Shown piece after piece: positions 8,233 to 15,097 of a stretch of DNA of 34,679 nucleotides. The stretch lies in contig JABISG010000144.1 in NCBI GenBank assembly GCA_018699955.1, forward strand, positions 1 to 34,679, given 5' to 3'. The number at the start of each line of letters is the position of its first letter. Positions within the stretch are counted from its first letter, which is position 1. The position numbers were made by a program, and so were the translations under genes. Below the pieces are notes generated by a model, which was given only the letters and a program-made list of their open reading frames with translations, was not told the origin of the DNA and searched no databases. Origin of the DNA: Planctomycetaceae bacterium. Lineage in GTDB: Bacteria; Planctomycetota; Planctomycetia; Planctomycetales; Planctomycetaceae.

Positions 8233-9068
8233 GTGCAGAGGAGAGTCAAGAGACGAGAAATGAAGGGAAACAGCAGGTGATTCAAGCCGATACAAGCATT
8301 TGGCGTGGCGGGCTGAGCGGCTCGATTTGTTTGGCCGTCGTGTCGTTTCGCCGGTTGTTCCGGTCGCGACAGACGATCGTCAGTGCGATGCTGTTGGGGT
8401 TCGCCGTCATGGTGGCTTTGGCGTGGTCGATGCGGCGGGGGCGAACACCCGAGGAGTTCATTTCGCAGATTCTGATTCCGGTTTACACGTCGTTTCTGCT
8501 GCCCATTTTCTGCCTCTGTTACGCAACCGCCAGCATTGCCGCCGAACGCGAAGAGCAGACGCTGACGTATCTGTTGCTCTCACCGTTGCCGCGACCTTTG
8601 GTCTACGTGGCCAAATACTGCTCCTCGCTGGCGTTGGCGCTGCTGTGGACAATGGGCGGCCTGATACTGCTGTGTCAGGTCGTCGGCGATCCGGGGCAAC
8701 GAACGCTGGCCATCGTCTGGCCAACCGTGATGGCTTCGACATTCGCCTACGTCGGGCTGTTTCATCTGTTCGGGGTCATGTTCCGCAGGGCGACAATCGT
8801 TGGATTTGCCTACGCGTTGTTCCTGGAGAATTTTGTCGGCAGTATGCCGGGCATTGTGAAGCGGGTGGCGGTTTCTTTCTACACCGAGTGCATGATCTTC
8901 GACTCCGCTGCGATTTTTGGCCTGGGACCTGCGGGCCATCACGACGAGGCGATGTACCTGCCGATTTCCGCAGCGGCGGCAATGCCCGCCCTTTGGTTGA
9001 TCGCCGCCGCGACGCTGCTGGCCGGCATCGTCTTTTTCTCCCGTCACGAATACTCTGGAACGTCATAG
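8229..9068 (+). CDS. ABC-2-type transporter permease
   Basis: 279 residues from GTG 8229, which overlaps the stop of the preceding ATPase (GTGA). A hydrophilic N-terminus of about 30 residues is followed by hydrophobic spans including TIVSAMLLGFAVMVALAW, LIPVYTSFLLPIFCLCYATA, a segment near ALALLWTMGGLILLCQV, FAYVGLFHLFGVMF and a last one near ALWLIAAATLLAGIVFF. The segment ASIAAEREEQTLTYLLLSPLPR is the conserved loop of NosY/ABC-2 permeases (E-x-G/Q-T-L-x-x-L-L-x-x-P-x-x-R). It is the membrane partner of the second ATPase and the last gene of the operon. The four proteins may form one heteromeric exporter or two separate ones. Confidence 0.87.
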   Translation: MSAEESQETRNEGKQQVIQADTSIWRGGLSGSICLAVVSFRRLFRSRQTIVSAMLLGFAVMVALAWSMRRGRTPEEFISQILIPVYTSFLLPIFCLCYATASIAAEREEQTLTYLLLSPLPRPLVYVAKYCSSLALALLWTMGGLILLCQVVGDPGQRTLAIVWPTVMASTFAYVGLFHLFGVMFRRATIVGFAYALFLENFVGSMPGIVKRVAVSFYTECMIFDSAAIFGLGPAGHHDEAMYLPISAAAAMPALWLIAAATLLAGIVFFSRHEYSGTS

Positions 9069-9165
9069 CAGAGAGCATTTTCGGCCCGACAATGAATGCC
9101 GCAACTTGCCCGTTTGTGGTCCATTGACTGCCGGAGCGGTGGAAACGATGATCACGATGTACCTT

Positions 9166-9187
9166 TTCCGCGGAAGGTGCCTATAAT
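9166..9187 (+). promoter_or_regulatory. Possible promoter with overlapping palindrome
   Basis: A perfect 10-base palindrome TTCCGCGGAA (9166-9175) is followed by a consensus -10 box TATAAT (9182-9187). No good -35 hexamer sits 17 bases upstream, so the palindrome may be an activator or repressor site or simply chance. It lies in the ~400-base gap (9069-9464) before the lipoprotein gene, leaving a leader of roughly 270 bases. No gene was seen in the rest of the gap. Confidence 0.3.
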
Positions 9188-9464
9188 GATGAGGTTGGGA
9201 GAGTCGGGTGACCTTCTCATTGTTGGCCGATTCGGCTTTAGCAATTGCCCGGAATTGGATATAACCTGACAACAAGAAATCGCCCTAACCTGTTGGTGTA
9301 ACGCGTGTTTATTGCAACGCCCGCAGCCTCGCCTGTGCGGCTGGTCGATCGGTGCGAAGCCAGCAGGCCGCGAAACTTACCTCAAAACGGCAACCCGCCG
9401 CCCGCGCCGTTCGGCCCCCGGTGACCGAACATCCCGCCATTCCCGCCCTACAAGGATGATCGAA

Positions 9465-10598
9465 ATGCGGAATCTCTGTCCTGCTGCTGTTGGCATTTGC
9501 CTGGTTTGTGGTCTTGTGTCACTCGCTGGCTGTGGCGATGGTGATCAAATTACATCCTATCCCGTTCCAACTGCGAGTGCCGGAAGTACGGACGATGCCC
9601 CGATACCTGTCGCTGGCGCACAGGGCGCGCAGCACACGCCGGCCAACGTCACTTTGAACCCCGCCCGCATGCTGGTGGCGATGGTGGAAGATGGCAAACA
9701 AACCTGGTTCTTCAAACTGCTCGGGCCGGTTGATGCCGTCGCCAAGCATGAAGAGGAGTTCCAATCGTTTGTTGGCTCATTGCAGTTTTCCGAGGGGACA
9801 CCGCAGTGGACTGCTCCCAGCGGCTGGAGTCCGCAGGGGAAGAAGGGGCTTCGGCTGGAGACATTTCACGTGGGAACCCACCAGCCCCCATTGGAAATGA
9901 CCGTCATTCCGTTGGGGACAATGACCGGAGGCGGCGATGGGGCGATCCTGGAGAATTTGAACCGCTGGCGATCGCAGCTTCGGCTGAAACCGATAACCGG
10001 CGAAACGCTGACCGAGAACATCGAAAGAGTCAAACTCGCCAAAGGCGCTGAGGCCATCGTGATGGACCTCACCGGCGAAGTTCCCACCAGCAGTCGCGAA
10101 GGACACCCGCCGTTCGCGGGCGGTCCGATGGCAAACCGAGGCAACCCGGGAGCCGCGACGGTACCGGGACGACCGGCCGCAAACACGGGAGCCGGCTCAT
10201 CGCCAATTTCTTACAACACACCCGAAGGCTGGACGGAAGGTGAGAAATCGGCGCTGCGTCTGGCCGCATTTAATGTCTCCGACGGCGAGAAGACGGCGTT
10301 GATCACCGTGTTCCGGTTTCCGCCCAGCGGCGTGTTGGCGAACGTCAATCGCTGGCGCGGTCAAATCGGACTGGCTGCAATGACCCAGGCCGACTTGGAC
10401 AAAGAACTCAAGTCGATCACGGTCGATGGAAACGAAGGACATCTGGCCGAACTGGTTGGCGAGACACAAACGATTTTGGCGGTGATTGTTGAACGTGCCG
10501 GGAGTGCGTGGTTCTTCAAACTGCAAGGCGATGTCGAATTGGCCGCCAGTGAAAAGGGACGTTTCGAAGCGTTCGTCAAATCAGTGAAATTCAAGTAA
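9465..10598 (+). CDS. Lipoprotein of unknown function with rearranged repeats
   Basis: 377 residues from ATG 9465, which has AAGGA at 9452-9456 with an 8-base spacer; an in-frame ATG at 9456 is too close to that site, and the upstream open frame has no protein-like character. The N-terminus is a lipoprotein signal (hydrophobic stretch ending LAGC, C23), so the mature protein is lipid-anchored. Two module types appear. One contains W-F-F-K-L, an acidic stretch and F-x-x-F-V-x-S-(L/V)-x-F; the other contains a GW, L-R-L and N-x-N-R-W-R-x-Q. Their order is WFFKL-NRWR-NRWR-WFFKL. It precedes the ResB-CcsA gene by 109 bases on the same strand. A role in cytochrome c maturation is suggested only by this position. 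Confidence 0.82.
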   Translation: MRNLCPAAVGICLVCGLVSLAGCGDGDQITSYPVPTASAGSTDDAPIPVAGAQGAQHTPANVTLNPARMLVAMVEDGKQTWFFKLLGPVDAVAKHEEEFQSFVGSLQFSEGTPQWTAPSGWSPQGKKGLRLETFHVGTHQPPLEMTVIPLGTMTGGGDGAILENLNRWRSQLRLKPITGETLTENIERVKLAKGAEAIVMDLTGEVPTSSREGHPPFAGGPMANRGNPGAATVPGRPAANTGAGSSPISYNTPEGWTEGEKSALRLAAFNVSDGEKTALITVFRFPPSGVLANVNRWRGQIGLAAMTQADLDKELKSITVDGNEGHLAELVGETQTILAVIVERAGSAWFFKLQGDVELAASEKGRFEAFVKSVKFK

Positions 10599-10707
10599 GA
10601 CCTCGCGCGGCCGATTCGATCGGTCGCCTTCAGCGGAATCGATCATTCGCGGTCGTTCCCGTCACAAACACAACAGACCGCGCGTCTGCAATACAGCGGA
10701 GCCGACC

Positions 10708-13700
10708 ATGTCGACTGAATCCGTTCCCCAGGAATCGTTACTGGAAACAATCGAGCGTGAAACGACCGAAGTCCGCAACATCGGTCAGGTCGTGCTTAAG
10801 TCTTTCCAGGGACTGGCTTCGTTGAAGTTCACCGTCGTGTTATTTGCGATGGCGATATTTCTGGTGCTGGGCGGCACGTTGGCGCAGCATCGCAAAGACA
10901 TCTGGCTGGTCGTCGAACAGTACTTCCGCGTACCGTTGTGGCCGAATTGCGGCTTCGCCTGGATTGAGTTTCAGGACTTCCTGCCTCCCTCGTTCTTCCC
11001 CAGCAAGCCCCAGCTAAAGGGCGGGTTTCCCTTTCCCGGCGGGACGCTCATCGGCGGGCTGATGGCCATCAACTTGCTGGCAGCCCACGGATTACGTTTC
11101 AAGCCTCAGGCCAAAGGCAATCGCTTGTGGGCTGGGTTGGGTGTCATCGGCATCGGCGTGCTGGTGACGGCGGCTGTCATTTTCAGCGGCTCGAACAAGG
11201 GCGGCGTGCAAGAGTCGATCTGGGGCGATTGGTCACTGCTGTGGATATTGATGAAGGGCGGCTTGGGCGTGGCGTTTTTGGCGTCGGTCGGCGGATTCAT
11301 CTGGATGATCACACGCACGAAATCGGAACTCTGGCTGCTGGGGCTGGCGGGACTCGTTCCTGGGATTCTGGGGGCAGTGTTCTTCTACACAATCATCGGC
11401 GGTAGCGAAGCCGCTCTCGACGGACCTTCGATGCGGATTCTGTGGCAGCTAATGAAGGGGACAGCGGCAGGCTTGGTGCTATTGGCCGGCTGCGCAATGG
11501 TCTTCAAGAAGCGGGCGGGCATCGTGCTGCTGCATGCGGGCATCGGCCTGATGATGTTCAGCGAAGTGCAGGTCGCCATGACCGCTGTCGAAAGTCAGAT
11601 GGTCATTGAGGAGGGGGAATCCGTCAACTTCACTCGCGATATTCGTTCAGTTGAACTGGCAGTGATTACCGGTTCCAAGCCAGGGGAAATGTCCAACACG
11701 CTGATTCCCGGCTCTCTGCTGAGTTCGGCGGTCGAAAGCAAAAACGTCATCCAACACCCGGATCTCGCTTTTGATCTGAAGGTGCTTCGCTACCTGCCGA
11801 ATTCGGACATCCGTGACACCGTGTCGGGCAAACCCAATCTCGCAACCAAAGGAGACGGTCTGGGCGCAACTGTCGTTGAGGTCAAGCCGGGGACCGGCAC
11901 CGACACCGACGCGGCTGTCGATATCGCTTCGGCATACGTTCAGATTTTGGATCCACAAAGTGGGAAGCCGATCGGCACCTGGCTGTTTTCACAATTTCTG
12001 GTGAAACCGCAGCAAGTGTCGGTTAACGGCAAAACTTACGGCGTCGCCTTGCGATTCAAACGGGCCTACAAGCCTTATTCCGTAACTCTCATCAACGTCG
12101 AAAAACGGGATTACCAAGGCACGAATACGCCGAGAGATTATTCGTCATACATTAAATTGCACGATCCAGCCAACAACGTTGACCGCGAGATCCGAATTTG
12201 GATGAACAACCCGCTCCGCTTTGCCGGGGAAACGTTCTACCAAAGCGGATACAACAAGCAGATGGCGACTCAGATTGACGCCGCCAGTGGCATGCGGCGT
12301 CCCGTGCTAATCACCGACCCGGCCACCGGCGCACGCGTACCAAAATTCACCGAGACCACCACCCTTTCTGTCGTAACCAACAGCGGTTGGATGATCCCCT
12401 ACGTCTCCTGCATGATTGTTTGGACGGGAATGATGGCACATTTTGTGTTCGTCCTCATTCGGTTTATCAATCGCCAGCAGAAGGAGCGGACAGCAGCCGA
12501 GCCGGGATTCGATGCGAACGATAAATTACAGCCGACAGCCGGAGCCTCATCTGCAGCGGCTACCCATGTGGCGGCGGCACGAAAGGTTGCTAAGGAACAA
12601 AAGGCTGTGGCCCGCCGCGTGAAACGAAACCAAAAGGCGGGCGGCTCTTTGCTCGGCGAAACAACGGGACCGCTGGCTTGGATTTTTCCGTTGGTCATTG
12701 TGTTTATCTGCGCGTTGTACGTCGGCAGCAAGTCGCGCCCCCCCAAACAGTCGGGCGACGGCATGGACCTGTATGCGTTCGGGCAGATTCCAGTCGTGTA
12801 TCAAGGTCGGCAAAAGCCGCTCGATACGCTGGCTCGAAACGCGCTGCGGGTGATTTCCAATCGCCAGACATTTTACGGCCGCATGACGGATGATGCCCTG
12901 CGCAAAAATTGGCCGAAGATCACGCGTGCCACCAAGTCGCGCTGGCCGAAACTCAGCAAAGCCGACCTCAATTCCGTCGAATTCGATGTTGATCGGCTGA
13001 TCGAACTCATCGAAAAACAAACGGACGACGACCAAGAGCAGATCGGCCTTTTCGTCGATAAGCAGGTCAACGTCAAGCAGCCGGCAATCCGTTGGCTGCT
13101 GGACATCGTCGCCCGGCCCGACCGTGCCGACATGCATAAGATCTTTCGCATCGAGAATCTCGAAGTCATCGACACGCTGGGGTTGCCGCGCCGCGACGGG
13201 TACCGGTACTCCATCGATGAATTCCGCGAAAAACTGCTCGAACTGGAGACACAGGCCAAGTTGGCGCAAACGGTGAGTGAGGAGACACCGGAGAAGCTCA
13301 GCACTTATCAGCGAAAAATCCTGGAAATCGAAACGCGAGTTCGCACGTTTAGGCTGCTGGTCGAGTCGTTCCGTCTGCCGCGGTTGCCTCGCCTGCCGAA
13401 TGAAGAGGAATTCAAAAAAGACCCGCAGGCGAACATGAAAGCGTTCGAGGATTTTCGCAAGGCATATTCACAAGCGCGAAGCTACCAAGAAGGCCTGCAG
13501 AGGTTTTCGCCGCCGCTGCTCGTGCCGGTCGATCCAGACATGCGAACGAGTGAGGAGATTCCAGCCGGCTGGGGAAAAGAACGCAAGGAGTGGGAATCGT
13601 ACCCAATGGCGTGGCTGAACGACTATTCTCGCGCGCGGCTTTTCACCGAGAAACCGAATGCGCCAACATTGGCTTTGCAGAATATCTTTGACGCCTACAT

Positions 13701-14766
13701 GTTAGGGGACGCCGAGGGGTTCAACAGTTCGGTCGAAAAGTACCAGAATCAACTCGGCAACTCGTCCGACCTCAAGTTGGCCTCCGTTTCGAGAACGCGT
13801 TTCGAGGCGTTCTTCAATTACTTTGAACCGTTCTTCTATTCCATTCTGATGTATCTCTTCGCTTTCATACTGGGCTGTGTGGCCTTTTTGTTAGCCGGTT
13901 TGGGAGTGGATTGGTGGAAGCCGGTGAGAAATGCTTCGACGGGGATCATTTCCTTCACACTGCTGTTGCACACATTCGCGCTCGTCTCGCGAATCTACAT
14001 TTCCGGACGCCCGCCGGTGACCAACCTGTATTCGTCGGCCATATTCATCGGCTGGGGCTGCGTGGTGTTGGGGCTGGTGGTGGAGATGATCTTCCGCATC
14101 GGCATCGGCAACATTCTGTCATCCGTGGCAGGATTTGCGACGCTGTGGATTGCCCATCTGCTGGCCGGCGACGGCGACACATTCACCGTGTTACAGGCGG
14201 TCCTCGACACCCAATTCTGGTTGGCGACGCACGTCACCAGTATTACGCTGGGCTACGCGACGACATTCGCCGCCGGCCTCATCGGGCTGCTGTATGTCGT
14301 GTTCGGATTCGCCACACCTGGCATGTCGCAGAAAATGGGGCGAGACCTCGGCCGTATGATTTACGGCACGCTCTGCTTTGCCATTCTGTTCAGCTTTGTG
14401 GGGACGGTGCTTGGCGGACTGTGGGCCGACGATTCCTGGGGCCGATTCTGGGGCTGGGATCCGAAAGAAAACGGCGCTCTCATCATCGTGCTGTGGAATG
14501 CATTGGTACTGCATGCACGATGGGGCGGCATGGTGAAAGAACGTGGATTGGCCGTCCTGTCCATCTTCGGCAACGTCGTCACCGCCTGGTCGTGGTTCGG
14601 CGTCAACGAACTGGGTGTCGGCCTGCATTCCTATGGCTTCACACAAGGTGTGCTGCTGACACTGTTAATCTTCGTGCTGAGCCAATTCACAATCATGTTC
14701 ATCGGTTGCCTGCCGAAAGACCTCTGGTGGAGCCACCGCGAACGGCAATCCTCAGAGATCGTTTGA
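10708..14766 (+). CDS. ccsBA: Fused ResB-CcsA cytochrome c maturation protein (system II)
   Basis: 1352 residues from ATG 10708 with GGAG 7-9 bases upstream. In system II, ResB (Ccs1) and CcsA carry haem across the membrane and attach it to CXXCH apocytochromes. The ResB half starts with a TM at about 41-57 (FAMAIFLVLGGTLAQHRKD), has more spans to about 290, a large extracytoplasmic domain and a closing TM at about 561-584. Another TM follows at 655-672, then a ~370-residue soluble segment with the motif GRQKPLDTLARNALR (about 699-713), known in large fused proteins. The CcsA part runs from about 1043 and holds the WWD signature WADDSWGRFWGWDPKE (W1248, W1250, D1251). Candidate haem-ligand histidines lie in LLHTFALV, THVTSI and LHSYGF. 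A terminator follows the stop. Confidence 0.93.
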   Translation: MSTESVPQESLLETIERETTEVRNIGQVVLKSFQGLASLKFTVVLFAMAIFLVLGGTLAQHRKDIWLVVEQYFRVPLWPNCGFAWIEFQDFLPPSFFPSKPQLKGGFPFPGGTLIGGLMAINLLAAHGLRFKPQAKGNRLWAGLGVIGIGVLVTAAVIFSGSNKGGVQESIWGDWSLLWILMKGGLGVAFLASVGGFIWMITRTKSELWLLGLAGLVPGILGAVFFYTIIGGSEAALDGPSMRILWQLMKGTAAGLVLLAGCAMVFKKRAGIVLLHAGIGLMMFSEVQVAMTAVESQMVIEEGESVNFTRDIRSVELAVITGSKPGEMSNTLIPGSLLSSAVESKNVIQHPDLAFDLKVLRYLPNSDIRDTVSGKPNLATKGDGLGATVVEVKPGTGTDTDAAVDIASAYVQILDPQSGKPIGTWLFSQFLVKPQQVSVNGKTYGVALRFKRAYKPYSVTLINVEKRDYQGTNTPRDYSSYIKLHDPANNVDREIRIWMNNPLRFAGETFYQSGYNKQMATQIDAASGMRRPVLITDPATGARVPKFTETTTLSVVTNSGWMIPYVSCMIVWTGMMAHFVFVLIRFINRQQKERTAAEPGFDANDKLQPTAGASSAAATHVAAARKVAKEQKAVARRVKRNQKAGGSLLGETTGPLAWIFPLVIVFICALYVGSKSRPPKQSGDGMDLYAFGQIPVVYQGRQKPLDTLARNALRVISNRQTFYGRMTDDALRKNWPKITRATKSRWPKLSKADLNSVEFDVDRLIELIEKQTDDDQEQIGLFVDKQVNVKQPAIRWLLDIVARPDRADMHKIFRIENLEVIDTLGLPRRDGYRYSIDEFREKLLELETQAKLAQTVSEETPEKLSTYQRKILEIETRVRTFRLLVESFRLPRLPRLPNEEEFKKDPQANMKAFEDFRKAYSQARSYQEGLQRFSPPLLVPVDPDMRTSEEIPAGWGKERKEWESYPMAWLNDYSRARLFTEKPNAPTLALQNIFDAYMLGDAEGFNSSVEKYQNQLGNSSDLKLASVSRTRFEAFFNYFEPFFYSILMYLFAFILGCVAFLLAGLGVDWWKPVRNASTGIISFTLLLHTFALVSRIYISGRPPVTNLYSSAIFIGWGCVVLGLVVEMIFRIGIGNILSSVAGFATLWIAHLLAGDGDTFTVLQAVLDTQFWLATHVTSITLGYATTFAAGLIGLLYVVFGFATPGMSQKMGRDLGRMIYGTLCFAILFSFVGTVLGGLWADDSWGRFWGWDPKENGALIIVLWNALVLHARWGGMVKERGLAVLSIFGNVVTAWSWFGVNELGVGLHSYGFTQGVLLTLLIFVLSQFTIMFIGCLPKDLWWSHRERQSSEIV

Positions 14767-14810
14767 TTCGTGGCCGTCTGATACGACAAGCGGCTATTTT
14801 GCGACGGCGC

Positions 14811-14851
14811 ACAACAAAAAGCCCACGGGTTGCAACCCGTGGGCTTTTTTT
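14811..14851. terminator. Strong bidirectional intrinsic terminator
   Basis: GCCCACGGGT (14821-14830) pairs with ACCCGTGGGC (14835-14844) as a perfect 10-bp stem with loop TGCA. It is followed by seven T on the plus strand and preceded by an A-rich tract (14813-14820). It can therefore stop both the plus-strand ResB-CcsA transcript and the minus-strand transcript of the small basic gene. The stem shares its core with the hairpin at 2773-2795. Confidence 0.9.
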
Positions 14852-14879
14852 CATTATGTGCGCGATACACTGCGGCGGC

Positions 14880-14978
14880 TTAGAGTTTGAATTTCTTCCG
14901 CTTTTCCTTGCGGGCTTTCGAACTCGCCGGCCGGCGACCGTGATTTGCTTTTTTCAACTTACGCTGGGTCTTCGCCAT
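14880..14978 (-). CDS. 32-residue very basic protein, possibly ribosome-associated
   Basis: ATG 14978 to TAA 14880. The protein begins MAKTQRKLKKANHGRRPASS and continues KARKEKRKKFKL, with about half of the residues Lys or Arg and no acidic residue except one Glu. Size and composition resemble small ribosomal or RNA-binding proteins; no specific family is claimed. The gene has its own promoter candidate (-35 TTTTCA, 17 bases, -10 TATAAT; 15040-15068), a leader of about 55 bases and a strong terminator 29 bases after the stop. This complete transcription unit, together with the non-random sequence, is the main support that the short frame is real. The ribosome-binding site is weak. Confidence 0.75.
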   Translation of the reverse strand: MAKTQRKLKKANHGRRPASSKARKEKRKKFKL

Positions 14979-15039
14979 GATAAACAGTTTTCCCGCTCAA
15001 CTCGTTGTGTCGTTTGCTTCCGATCCTGTCAGACACAGG

Positions 15040-15068
15040 ATTATAGAGGGAAATGCCTACAATGAAAA
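15040..15068 (-). promoter_or_regulatory. Sigma-70-type promoter for the small basic gene
   Basis: On the minus strand TTTTCA (15068-15063) and TATAAT (15045-15040) are separated by 17 bases. The -10 box is consensus and the -35 matches four of six positions. The start of transcription would fall near 15033, about 55 bases before the ATG at 14978. Confidence 0.6.
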
Positions 15069-15074
15069 GGGGAG

Positions 15075-15088
15075 CGGCGATTTCGCCG
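15075..15088 (-). terminator. Short hairpin after the GGDEF-protein stop, weak terminator
   Basis: CGGCG (15075-15079) and CGCCG (15084-15088) form a 5-bp stem with a 4-base loop, about 10 bases past the stop of the HD/PAS/GGDEF gene. On the minus strand it is followed by CTCCCCTTTT. The stem is short, so termination here is uncertain. It would insulate the small basic gene from read-through. Confidence 0.3.
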
Positions 15089-15097
15089 AAAACCAGC

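Noticed and set aside
13911..15065. 384-codon plus-strand frame overlapping the end of the ResB-CcsA gene
   Set aside because: It is out of frame with the WWD-motif coding sequence, rich in Arg and His as expected for a shadow frame, and runs through the terminator and the small basic gene.
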